Of a stretch of 64,000 nt of DNA, positions 28,318-35,403 are shown piece by piece (within the stretch, counting starts at the first letter, position 1; every line of letters begins with the position of its first letter). The notes beneath the pieces were generated by a model. That model was not told the DNA's origin and made no database searches. It saw only the letters and a program-made list of their open reading frames with translations. Made by a program: the position numbers and the translations under genes. This stretch comes from Clostridiales bacterium UBA1738 (GTDB lineage: Bacteria > Bacillota > Clostridia > UBA1381), in assembly GCA_002315735.1 (NCBI GenBank), contig DCIA01000002.1, positions 22,034-86,033 of the forward strand, given 5' to 3'.

Positions 28318-29321
28318 AAGAACTATCAAATCTTTGCGGAGTCAGCGGGAATGAAAATGAGGTAAGAGCATTCATTTTAAATGAAATAAAGCCTTATGCA
28401 GATGAAATTACAGTTGATACAATAGGAAATGTAATTGCACTAAAAAAAGGTAATGAAAAAAAGCGAATAATGCTTGATGCACATATGGATGAAGTTGGTT
28501 TCATAATAAGCGGAATTACGGATAAGGGGTTTTTAAAGTTTCAATGTGTAGGCGGAATTGACCCAAGAACAATACTTTCAAAGCGTGTTTTAATAGGAAA
28601 AAATAAGATAATTGGTGTTATTGGAATAAAGGCTATACATTTGCAGAAAAAATCAGAACGAGATTCAGCCCCTGAAATCAAGGATATGTTTATTGATGTT
28701 GGTGCAAAGGACAAAGAAAGTGCCGAAAAGGTAATTAATTTGGGCGATTATGCCACTTTTGACACAAAGTTTGAGTATTTAGGAAAAGATACAGTAAAAG
28801 CCAAGGCACTAGATGACAGAGCAGGCTGCGCGGTACTTTTAGACCTTATAAAAAAACCTGTTAAATACGATACTTACTTTTGTTTTACAACGCAAGAGGA
28901 AGTGGGGCTAAGAGGAGCAAGAATTGCGGCAAACAGAATTAATCCTGATATCGCACTTGTAATTGAGTCAACGACTTGCAGTGATATGACCGATTTTAAG
29001 CCACACGAAAAGGTGACAATTATGGGAAAAGGTGCTGCAATCTCAATTATGGACAGACGAACGATTGTGGACAAAGATTTTGCAAATAAACTGTTTAATT
29101 TTGCAAAAGATGCTAATATTAATGTTCAGTACAAGCAATCGATAGCAGGTGGAAATAATGCAGGAGCGATTCATTTGTCACAAAATGGTGTAAAAACTGC
29201 ATCAATTTCAATTCCTTGCAGATATATTCACCAAGCGGCAAGCGTGGCATCGGTAAAAGATTTAGAAGCAATAAAGAAATTGGCAGAACAATTTTTAATA
29301 AGAATTGATGAGGTATTATGA
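28308..29321 (+). CDS. M42 family metallopeptidase (second of three)
   Basis: A 337-residue M42 aminopeptidase with AHMDEVG, LDDRAGC, QEEVGLRGAR and an IHQAASV histidine. At the position where its neighbours have AxDV it reads VIEST, so glutamate replaces aspartate as a metal ligand; this also occurs in the wider family. I start at 28308, about 7 bases after AAGGAGG; the ATG at 28302 is too close to that site. It overlaps both flanking genes. Confidence 0.9.
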   Translation: MLLEELSNLCGVSGNENEVRAFILNEIKPYADEITVDTIGNVIALKKGNEKKRIMLDAHMDEVGFIISGITDKGFLKFQCVGGIDPRTILSKRVLIGKNKIIGVIGIKAIHLQKKSERDSAPEIKDMFIDVGAKDKESAEKVINLGDYATFDTKFEYLGKDTVKAKALDDRAGCAVLLDLIKKPVKYDTYFCFTTQEEVGLRGARIAANRINPDIALVIESTTCSDMTDFKPHEKVTIMGKGAAISIMDRRTIVDKDFANKLFNFAKDANINVQYKQSIAGGNNAGAIHLSQNGVKTASISIPCRYIHQAASVASVKDLEAIKKLAEQFLIRIDEVL

Positions 29322-30286
29322 TGGAACTTTTAAAGAAATTAATAGAAACGGCCTCGCCATCAGGGAGAGAATCTGCTATTGCAGAACTAATCAAAGAGGA
29401 AGTATCTCCTTATGTTGATGAAGCATATATTGACAATTTGGGCAACCTTATTGCACATAAAAAAGGCACAGGCAAAAAAATTATGTTTGCCGCACATATG
29501 GACGAAATTGGTGTAATAGTAACTTATATTGATGATAAAGGGTATTTAAGATTTTCAGATGTTGGTGGACTTTATGCTAAATATTTAGCAGGAAAGAGAG
29601 TTGTTTTTGCAAATGGTACAGAAGGGGTTATAGGAACTGAGCCTGAAAATGAAAAAAATAGCCTTTTAAAAATGTATATTGATATTGGAGCATCTTCAAA
29701 AGAAGAGGCAGAAAAAAATGTGTCAGTCGGAGATATGGCAGTATTTGTGGGGAACTATAAGGAACAAGGAAATGTAGTTATTTCTAAAACACTTGACAAT
29801 AAAGTAGGCTGCTATGTTTTGATAGAAACACTAAAAAATGTAGACTCTAATAATGATTTATATTTTGTTTTCACTGTTCAAGAAGAGGTGGGACTCCGTG
29901 GAGCAAGAACTGCGGCATTTAGTATTGAGCCCGATTTTGCACTTGCGATAGATGTTACAGATACGGGAGATACCCCTCTAAACGAAAAAATTGCTGTAAA
30001 GTTAGGCGATGGAGCGGCGATTAAAGTTATGGACTATTCAATAATTTGTGATGGCAGTGTTAGAGAAACGCTTATAGAACTTGCAAAAAATAATAATATT
30101 TCTTATCAGCTCGAAGTTATGACTGATGGTGGAACAGATGCAGGAACAATCCATTTTAGTAAGGGTGGCGTTAAAACAGGCGGAATTTCAATTCCTACAA
30201 GATATATTCACTCACCCTCAGAGATGGCAAATATAAATGATATTAAAGCAGTAATTGAACTTACAAAGGCATTTGCCAATAACTAA
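29318..30286 (+). CDS. M42 family metallopeptidase (third of three)
   Basis: A 322-residue M42 aminopeptidase with AHMDEIG, LDNKVGC, QEEVGLRGAR, AIDVTDT and a closing IHSPSEM histidine motif, so all expected metal ligands are present. It overlaps the second copy by an ATGA arrangement. The three copies clearly differ in sequence, so the duplication is old and they may form mixed complexes or have different specificities. Confidence 0.9.
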   Translation: MMELLKKLIETASPSGRESAIAELIKEEVSPYVDEAYIDNLGNLIAHKKGTGKKIMFAAHMDEIGVIVTYIDDKGYLRFSDVGGLYAKYLAGKRVVFANGTEGVIGTEPENEKNSLLKMYIDIGASSKEEAEKNVSVGDMAVFVGNYKEQGNVVISKTLDNKVGCYVLIETLKNVDSNNDLYFVFTVQEEVGLRGARTAAFSIEPDFALAIDVTDTGDTPLNEKIAVKLGDGAAIKVMDYSIICDGSVRETLIELAKNNNISYQLEVMTDGGTDAGTIHFSKGGVKTGGISIPTRYIHSPSEMANINDIKAVIELTKAFANN

Positions 30287-30312
30287 AAAAGCTCACTAAT
30301 GTGAGCTTTTTT
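30284..30312 (+). repeat. 29-bp direct repeat, left copy
   Basis: Identical to 32144-32172, 1,860 bases downstream. The two copies bound the cassette that carries the ribbon-helix-helix, radical SAM and small peptide genes. Confidence 0.9.
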
Positions 30313-30314
30313 TT
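30284..30314 (+). terminator. Terminator after the M42 operon, left copy of a duplicated hairpin
   Basis: A hairpin with core GCTCACTAATGTGAGC flanked by A and T runs (12-bp stem, 4-base loop). The 29 bases 30284-30312 are identical to 32144-32172. The symmetric A and T runs let it work on either strand. Confidence 0.92.
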
Positions 30315-30326
30315 GCTTTGAAAAAA

Positions 30327-30473
30327 TTATTCTTTTTCTTTTTTTATGTGTTCCTTTAATATTAGATTGATATACTGTGATAATGAACGGTCGTCATTTT
30401 CTGCTTGTATACGGAGCTTTTTCAAAATATCATTATCTATCGTAATACTTATTTTTTCTTTAAGCGGTCTCAT
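30327..30473 (-). CDS. Small ribbon-helix-helix (Arc/CopG-like) protein
   Basis: A 48-residue minus-strand gene. A basic N-terminus and a short strand (KISITID, residues 7-13) are followed by two predicted helices (residues 14-26 and 30-45) with the turn at DDRSLSQY. This is the layout of Arc/CopG/MetJ-type repressors, which bind DNA as dimers through the strand. An AGGTGA site lies 5 bases before the ATG. It is divergent from the radical SAM gene and is its likely local regulator. Composition and length are right, but a minimal fold leaves some doubt. Confidence 0.72.
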   Translation of the reverse strand: MRPLKEKISITIDNDILKKLRIQAENDDRSLSQYINLILKEHIKKEKE

Positions 30474-30492
30474 AATTTCACCTCAATTGATA

Positions 30493-30542
30493 GTATTTTA
30501 TATTATTCTATATTATTCTACAACAAATTCGTATTTTATATT
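30493..30542. repeat. Direct repeats in the divergent promoter region (candidate operator)
   Basis: The 12-mer GTATTTTATATT occurs at 30493-30504 and again at 30531-30542, and a 10-bp tandem repeat TATTATTCTA lies at 30501-30510 and 30511-30520. They sit between the ribbon-helix-helix gene and the radical SAM gene, and the right 12-mer overlaps the start of the -35 box. Such spaced direct repeats are plausible ribbon-helix-helix binding sites; that function is inferred. Confidence 0.55.
30499..30527 (-). promoter_or_regulatory. Candidate minus-strand promoter of the ribbon-helix-helix gene
   Basis: Read on the minus strand, TTGTAG and TAAAAT are spaced by 17 bases, with the tandem 10-mers between them. 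The -35 is weak, so this is tentative. Confidence 0.35.
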
Positions 30543-30569
30543 GACAAATAGGATTAAGTAAGATAAAAT
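30541..30569 (+). promoter_or_regulatory. Sigma-A type promoter of the radical SAM/peptide cassette
   Basis: A consensus -35 TTGACA (30541-30546) and TAAAAT (30564-30569) with a 17-base spacer, about 70 bases before the radical SAM start. Confidence 0.75.
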
Positions 30570-30637
30570 AGTATAAGATGGGATAAAAAAACATAGGTCG
30601 TTTTTTGTGTTCTATTTATTGAAAGAAGGGTAAACGG

Positions 30638-31960
30638 ATGAAGTATAAACTTAGCTCAGCGGTTTTCTTTAGAATGTATGATAATTGTATAGTTTTATTT
30701 AATACAAAAAACCAAATGGTTTATGCATTAGATTCAATGTGTGAAGTTCTTTTGGATTGTTTTAAAGAATATCAAACTATTGATGAATGTGTAATGAAAT
30801 TGTTACAAAAGATTGATATTAGTGAAGATATGCTGAAAAAAGAAGTAACAGAATTTGTGGAAAATATGGTTAATGCTGGAGTGTTAATTATAGACAATAT
30901 ATTATCAGAAATTGGTAATGATACAGAACGTGTTATTAAGTATGAAAGAATCCCTGATAACCAGCTTGTTACTGTGCAATTTGAATTAACTTACAGATGT
31001 AATGAGCGTTGCAAATATTGTTACTGCGTAACAGATAAATCGACAGAAAAAGAATTAACTACATCTGAAATAAAAAAAATTCTTGATGAATTAGCAGAAA
31101 TGAATGTTTTGGAAGTTGTTTTTACAGGTGGGGATTTGTTTGTTAGGGATGATGCATTTGAAATTTTGGAATATGCAAATAAAAAACGATTTTTAATTTC
31201 TGTTTTTACAAACGGTCTGGCATTAAGTGATTCAGATTTGATAAGGTTAAAGAAACTGTATCTAAAAAGTATTCATTTTTCTATTTATAGTGCAGATGGT
31301 AGAATACATGATGAATTTACTCAAGTGAAAGGTTCGTTCAAGAAAACTGTGTCAGTAATAGAAAAATGTGTTTTGCTTGATATACCAACAAACATCAAGA
31401 CAACAATATTAAACATCAATGCTTATAATATAGAAGATGTTTTGGAGTTAGCACGAAAATTGGGAACGACTATTCAAGTTGGAATGTCTGTGTCTGCTCG
31501 TAATGATGGAGATAAAAGTTCTACTGATTATCGGTTAAATAATGAAAAAGATTATTTAAGGGTAATGAAGATTGTGAATGAGAATATTATGTTGGATTGT
31601 CACTCAAAAAGTGGGAAAAAGAGAGAAAAGAATGGCAGAGTTTGCGGTGCGGGGACACGGTCGTTGAACATAAATCCTTATGGAGAAGTTTTTGCGTGTA
31701 ATGCACTGCTTATATCCTGTGGCAATGTGAGAAAAGAAAGTATCAAAAAAATATGGAACGAGTCCCGGCAGTTAAAAGAAATCAAAAATTATCGTTTTTC
31801 ACAAATTGAAGGTTGTCAGAATTGTGAAAATATGGAATACTGTAATTTTTGTCCGGGTAGTGCATTGCAAGAGAATGGCACGCCGTTTTCTAAATATGAT
31901 GAAGCGTGTGTACTTACAAAAGCAAAGTTAGAACTACAAAAATTCACAAATAGTAAATAA
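30638..31960 (+). CDS. PqqD-like/radical SAM/SPASM peptide maturase
   Basis: A 440-residue protein in three parts. Residues 1-90 resemble a PqqD-type RiPP recognition domain (ends in ENMVNAGVLI). A radical SAM core follows with the CxxxCxxC cluster CNERCKYC (Cys121, Cys125, Cys128) and a GGDLF motif. From about residue 336 a cysteine-rich SPASM domain begins at VCGAGT and runs through CNAL, GCQNCENMEYCNFCPG to a last Cys near the end. This architecture is that of PqqE-, sactipeptide- and ranthipeptide-type maturases that modify a ribosomal peptide with auxiliary Fe-S clusters. The small Cys peptide gene just downstream is the likely substrate. The product chemistry is not predictable from sequence. 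Confidence 0.88.
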   Translation: MKYKLSSAVFFRMYDNCIVLFNTKNQMVYALDSMCEVLLDCFKEYQTIDECVMKLLQKIDISEDMLKKEVTEFVENMVNAGVLIIDNILSEIGNDTERVIKYERIPDNQLVTVQFELTYRCNERCKYCYCVTDKSTEKELTTSEIKKILDELAEMNVLEVVFTGGDLFVRDDAFEILEYANKKRFLISVFTNGLALSDSDLIRLKKLYLKSIHFSIYSADGRIHDEFTQVKGSFKKTVSVIEKCVLLDIPTNIKTTILNINAYNIEDVLELARKLGTTIQVGMSVSARNDGDKSSTDYRLNNEKDYLRVMKIVNENIMLDCHSKSGKKREKNGRVCGAGTRSLNINPYGEVFACNALLISCGNVRKESIKKIWNESRQLKEIKNYRFSQIEGCQNCENMEYCNFCPGSALQENGTPFSKYDEACVLTKAKLELQKFTNSK

Positions 31961-32035
31961 AATAGGTAGTGAAAAAATGCTGAGAAAAGTTTTTTATAAT
32001 TAAAAAACACACAAAAAAGAAAGGAGGTGAGAAGT

Positions 32036-32134
32036 ATGTTCAGAATTATTAGTTGTGGCAAGTACAATCAGTCTGCATCAATGGGGTGCCCAAAATCTTT
32101 TAATAGTGATTGTGGCATTTTGGCTCGTTCGTAA
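32036..32134 (+). CDS. Short Cys-containing peptide, candidate RiPP precursor
   Basis: A 32-residue open reading frame with an ideal ribosome binding site (AAAGGAGGTGA, 32020-32030) 5 bases before its ATG. The peptide has cysteines at positions 7, 18 and 26, many Ser, Gly and Asn residues, and short hydrophobic ends; it begins MFRIISCGKY and ends GILARS. It has no classical signal peptide or Gly-Gly leader. It lies 75 bases after the radical SAM/SPASM gene and is closed by a terminator 10 bases after its stop. The perfect translation signals and maturase neighbour argue that it is a real gene and the substrate. I do not recognise its family. Confidence 0.7.
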   Translation: MFRIISCGKYNQSASMGCPKSFNSDCGILARS

Positions 32135-32143
32135 TTTTTGTGA

Positions 32144-32172
32144 TAAAAAAGCTCACTAATGTGAGCTTTTTT
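32144..32172 (+). repeat. 29-bp direct repeat, right copy
   Basis: Identical to 30284-30312. Its right end merges into the minus-strand mltG stop codon at 32171-32173. Confidence 0.9.
32145..32172. terminator. Terminator between the peptide gene and mltG
   Basis: The same hairpin (core GCTCACTAATGTGAGC) as after the M42 operon, with A and T runs on both sides. It can stop the peptide transcript on the plus strand and the obgE-mltG transcript on the minus strand. Confidence 0.88.
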
Positions 32173-33166
32173 ACTGTGTTTTTTTGTGTTCTTCAAAATT
32201 CTCTGTAAAAATATGTGTTCCGTCATTTTTATTGGTATCTGTATGATAGTATAAATATTTATGCACTGCCGGGTTTTGCGCTGCTTTGATAGAATCTATT
32301 GAGGGCGAGCAAATAGGCCCAACAGGAAGACCTTCATATTTGTAAGTGTTATATTTTGACTTGTTGTTAAGGTCTTTATAATAAACTTTATTTGTGTCAT
32401 ATTTGCCCTCGGTTATCACATACATTACAGTTGCATCAACTTGCATACGCATATTTTGAGAAAGTCTATTCTCAAAAACTCCTGCAATTACAGGTCTTTC
32501 GGAAGGAATTTTCGCTTCACGCTCAACCATTGATGCTTTTGTTATAATAGAGAAAAGTTCATTATTTGGAATGTTAAGCGGAGTTATCTTTTTTTGAAAC
32601 TCCGAAAGCATTTTATCGATAATTGTTGTAGCTTTTGCATCAGAATAAAATTCATAAGTTGACGGATATAAAAATCCTTGAAGTTTATAATTCAAGTCAT
32701 CTGAATTTGGAACGCAATCCAAAAATGCATAATCATATTTTTGTTTTACTGCATCTTCAAACTCGGACTCTGTAACAAGCCCTGCCTCACAAAGAGTATC
32801 ACGAATTTTTTCTATCGAATAGCCTTCGGGAATTGTTACTGTGACTGTGTTCTTTTTTGCCCCTTCTGTTGAAAGTTTTTTTATAATTTCGCCTGCAGTA
32901 GCATTGTTGTCAAGTTTAAATGTTCCGTATTTTAATTTTCCGCGATATGATGAAAGATATAGCCTTGCCAAAAAGTAAGTTTTGCTTGTTATTAGACCTT
33001 TATCCTTTAAAATTTCTGCAATTTTTGTAGATGATTCACCTTTTTGAATGGTGATTGTTGTGACACCTCGTTTTAAAGAGTGAAAAAGAGTGTTTGCGAC
33101 TATAATTAGGATAATAACAAGAATTATTGCTTTAAATGTTCTTTGTTTTTTTCGCATTTTTGTCAT
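32171..33166 (-). CDS. mltG: Endolytic transglycosylase MltG (YceG-like)
   Basis: A membrane-anchored lytic transglycosylase that cuts nascent glycan strands and terminates their elongation. The 331-residue protein has one N-terminal membrane helix (about residues 12-30), a LysM-like segment, and the YceG domain with the catalytic glutamate in the ASMVEREAK motif, followed by AGVFENRL. It lies 12 bases after obgE on the same strand, so the two are co-transcribed. Confidence 0.94.
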   Translation of the reverse strand: MTKMRKKQRTFKAIILVIILIIVANTLFHSLKRGVTTITIQKGESSTKIAEILKDKGLITSKTYFLARLYLSSYRGKLKYGTFKLDNNATAGEIIKKLSTEGAKKNTVTVTIPEGYSIEKIRDTLCEAGLVTESEFEDAVKQKYDYAFLDCVPNSDDLNYKLQGFLYPSTYEFYSDAKATTIIDKMLSEFQKKITPLNIPNNELFSIITKASMVEREAKIPSERPVIAGVFENRLSQNMRMQVDATVMYVITEGKYDTNKVYYKDLNNKSKYNTYKYEGLPVGPICSPSIDSIKAAQNPAVHKYLYYHTDTNKNDGTHIFTENFEEHKKTQ

Positions 33167-33178
33167 AGTAACACCCTC

Positions 33179-34459
33179 TTACCATACAAAGTCAAATTCT
33201 AAATCTCCGATTCTCACGGTGTCGCCCTCTTTAATGCCTTTATCAATAAGTTCGTCGATTACGCCACGGTTTTTAAGCGAGTTCTGGAAGAACTGTAAAC
33301 TTTCGTGGTCAGAAAAGTTTACACTTGCGCCGACAGATTCGATCCAAGAACCTGAAACAACATAAACCCCGTTATCGATAGAAATTTCAAATCCTTTGTC
33401 GGTTTTATCGATAAATTCAGGCTCTAAAACATCAAGTTCCACATCAAATTCTTTGATTGGAGGAAGCTTTGAAAGTTCTTGATAGGTGTATTTCATAAGT
33501 TCTTTTATACCTTGATTTGATGCTGCAGAAATAGGGAATACCTTGTATCCACGTTTTTTCATTTCAACTAAAAATTCGTTATAGATATCTTCGTCTTGAA
33601 CAATATCTGTTTTATTTGCCGCAATTATTTGTGGTCTGTTTTCGAGTTCTAAATTGTATTTTTTTAGTTCACCGTTAATAATATCAAAGTCCTCAATAGG
33701 ATTTCTGCCTTCAATAGAAGAAATATCAACAACGTGAATTAAAAGTCGGGTTCTTTCTATATGTCTTAAAAATTCATGACCAAGTCCTGCTCCTTCGCTT
33801 GCACCTTCGATAATTCCGGGGATATCTGCAAGTACAAAACTCATACCTTCGCCCAAGGAAACAACCCCAAGGTTTGGAACTAGTGTTGTGAAGTGGTAGT
33901 TTGCAATTTTAGGGTCTGCTTTTGTTGTCATAGATAGAATTGTAGATTTTCCGACATTTGGGAAGCCTAAAAGCCCAACATCTGCTAAAAGTTTAAGTTC
34001 CAAAATGATTTCTCTTTCAGCACCTTTTTGTCCGTTTTTTGCAAAGTTCGGTGTTTGTCTTGTAGGGGTTGCAAAGTGAGAATTTCCCCAACCACCATTT
34101 CCTCCTTTTGCTAAAATCACGTCTTTATTGGGGTCAAAAATATCGGCTATAATCTTTCCTGTTTCGCTGTCACGGATAACTGTTCCTTGCGGAACTGAAA
34201 TGATGATATCTTCACCGCGTTTTCCGTTCATACGCTTGCCACTGCCACCTTCACCATTTCCTGCAACATATTTTCTTTTATATTTAAAATCCATAAGGGT
34301 AGTAAGAGACTGGTCAGCACGAAAAATAACATTTCCGCCCTTTCCGCCGTCACCACCATCAGGGCCACCGGCAGCAACATATTTTTCTCGGTGAAAAGAT
34401 ATTGAACCATTGCCACCATTACCGGCTTTTATATATATTTTCGCTTTATCGGTAAACAT
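33179..34459 (-). CDS. obgE: GTPase ObgE/CgtA
   Basis: An essential 50S-assembly and stress GTPase. The 426-residue protein has the glycine-rich Obg fold (GGNGGNGSISFHREKYVAAGGP and similar, residues 10-158), the G domain with GFPNVGKST, DIPGIIEGAS and NKTD motifs, and the C-terminal OCT domain (about residues 345-426) found in Firmicutes. The ATG follows AAGGAGA. Confidence 0.96.
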   Translation of the reverse strand: MFTDKAKIYIKAGNGGNGSISFHREKYVAAGGPDGGDGGKGGNVIFRADQSLTTLMDFKYKRKYVAGNGEGGSGKRMNGKRGEDIIISVPQGTVIRDSETGKIIADIFDPNKDVILAKGGNGGWGNSHFATPTRQTPNFAKNGQKGAEREIILELKLLADVGLLGFPNVGKSTILSMTTKADPKIANYHFTTLVPNLGVVSLGEGMSFVLADIPGIIEGASEGAGLGHEFLRHIERTRLLIHVVDISSIEGRNPIEDFDIINGELKKYNLELENRPQIIAANKTDIVQDEDIYNEFLVEMKKRGYKVFPISAASNQGIKELMKYTYQELSKLPPIKEFDVELDVLEPEFIDKTDKGFEISIDNGVYVVSGSWIESVGASVNFSDHESLQFFQNSLKNRGVIDELIDKGIKEGDTVRIGDLEFDFVW

Positions 34460-34512
34460 AAAGTATCTCCTTAATTTTTATATTATTATTTTCACATAAA
34501 TAACCAAAATAT

Positions 34513-34541
34513 ATTCTATCATAAATTGCGAAATTTGTAAA
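34513..34541 (-). promoter_or_regulatory. Minus-strand promoter of obgE-mltG
   Basis: On the minus strand TTTACA (34541-34536) and TAGAAT (34518-34513) are separated by 17 bases, about 55 bases before the obgE start. Confidence 0.65.
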
Positions 34542-34585
34542 TAGATGTAAAAAATTGATAGAAATTTAAGACAAGATTGCCAAGC

Positions 34586-34612
34586 ACAAAAGTAAATTTT
34601 ACAACATATAAT
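34586..34612 (+). promoter_or_regulatory. Candidate sporulation (sigma-E/sigma-K) promoter of sigK
   Basis: CATATAAT at 34605-34612 with AC at 34586-34587, 17 bases before it, resembles the loose sigma-K pattern (AC, spacer, CATAnnnT). It lies 17 bases before the sigK start. The match is short, so this is tentative. Confidence 0.35.
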
Positions 34613-34628
34613 GTGGTGAGGTGATTTT

Positions 34629-35321
34629 ATGTTTTTTTTAATGGAGTTACTTGATAAAATAATGTTTTTCTTGGGATTTGTGGGCGGTAACACATTCCCA
34701 AAACCATTAAAAGAAGCGGAAGAGAAAAGGTATATTGAAGAATATGAAACAGGTGACGAAAAAACGAGGGAACAAGCGAGAAATGTTTTGATTGAACATA
34801 ATTTAAGACTTGTAGCACATATCGCAAAAAAATATGCGAGTGATAAAGATTCTTTGGACGATTTAATTTCGGTTGGTACGATAGGGCTTATCAAAGGCAT
34901 AAATACATTTGATTCTAAAAAAACAAAAAAATTAACTACATATATTGCAAGATGCATAGAAAATGAAGTATTGATGATGCTAAGAGTAAACAAAAAGCTT
35001 GCATCAGAAATTTCAATAGATGAGTGTATCGGTACCGATAAAGAGGGCAATAATATGACCTTTGCGGATATTTTACCCGCTGATAATGACGATATTATTA
35101 ATACTATTGCATTTAATATTGATGTAAAAAAACTATATGAAGTTATGGATGAGGTTTTGACAGAAGATGAAAAGAATATTTTGGTTTGGAGATTTGGACT
35201 TAATAACGAGAAACGAAAGACTCAAAAACAAATTTCAAAAATGCTTGGGATTTCAAGGTCATATGTTTCAAGAATTGAAAAAAGGGCAATTAAAAAATTG
35301 TCCGGGAAAATCCCTCAGTGA
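34629..35321 (+). CDS. sigK: RNA polymerase sporulation sigma factor SigK
   Basis: A 230-residue late mother-cell sigma factor. The first 20 or so residues are hydrophobic (MFFLMELLDKIMFFLGFVGG), matching the membrane-associated pro-sequence removed by SpoIVFB. Then come sigma region 2 (IEHNLRLVAHIAKKY, DLISVGTIGLIKG, CIENEVLM) and region 4 (TQKQISKMLGISRSYVSRIEKRA). The gene is a single uninterrupted frame, with no skin-type prophage splitting it. Its presence implies a spore-forming organism. Confidence 0.93.
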   Translation: MFFLMELLDKIMFFLGFVGGNTFPKPLKEAEEKRYIEEYETGDEKTREQARNVLIEHNLRLVAHIAKKYASDKDSLDDLISVGTIGLIKGINTFDSKKTKKLTTYIARCIENEVLMMLRVNKKLASEISIDECIGTDKEGNNMTFADILPADNDDIINTIAFNIDVKKLYEVMDEVLTEDEKNILVWRFGLNNEKRKTQKQISKMLGISRSYVSRIEKRAIKKLSGKIPQ

Positions 35322-35341
35322 AACAATAAGACTATAACTTG

Positions 35342-35370
35342 TTGACATAACTTGTATAATGAGTTAAAAT
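35342..35370 (+). promoter_or_regulatory. Sigma-A type promoter of yfmF-yfmH
   Basis: TTGACA at 35342-35347 and TAAAAT at 35365-35370 with a 17-base spacer. Confidence 0.65.
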
Positions 35371-35403
35371 AATACAGTAATTACTAAAAAATGAGGAAGA
35401 GTT

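Noticed and set aside
31977..32003. An 8-codon open frame between the radical SAM gene and the small peptide gene
   Set aside because: It is very short with a poor ribosome binding site; it could be a leader peptide but nothing supports that.
30284..32172. The repeat-bounded cassette as an insertion sequence or integron cassette
   Set aside because: There is no transposase, recombinase, terminal inverted repeat or attachment-site-like element; only the duplicated terminator hairpin is seen.
34629..35321. sigK as a different general or flagellar sigma factor
   Set aside because: The hydrophobic N-terminal pro-sequence and the sigma-K-like region 2 and 4 motifs fit SigK better.
35342..35360. 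TATAAT at 35355-35360 after TTGACA
   Set aside because: The spacing is only 7 bases; the TAAAAT 17 bases from the same TTGACA is the more likely -10 box.
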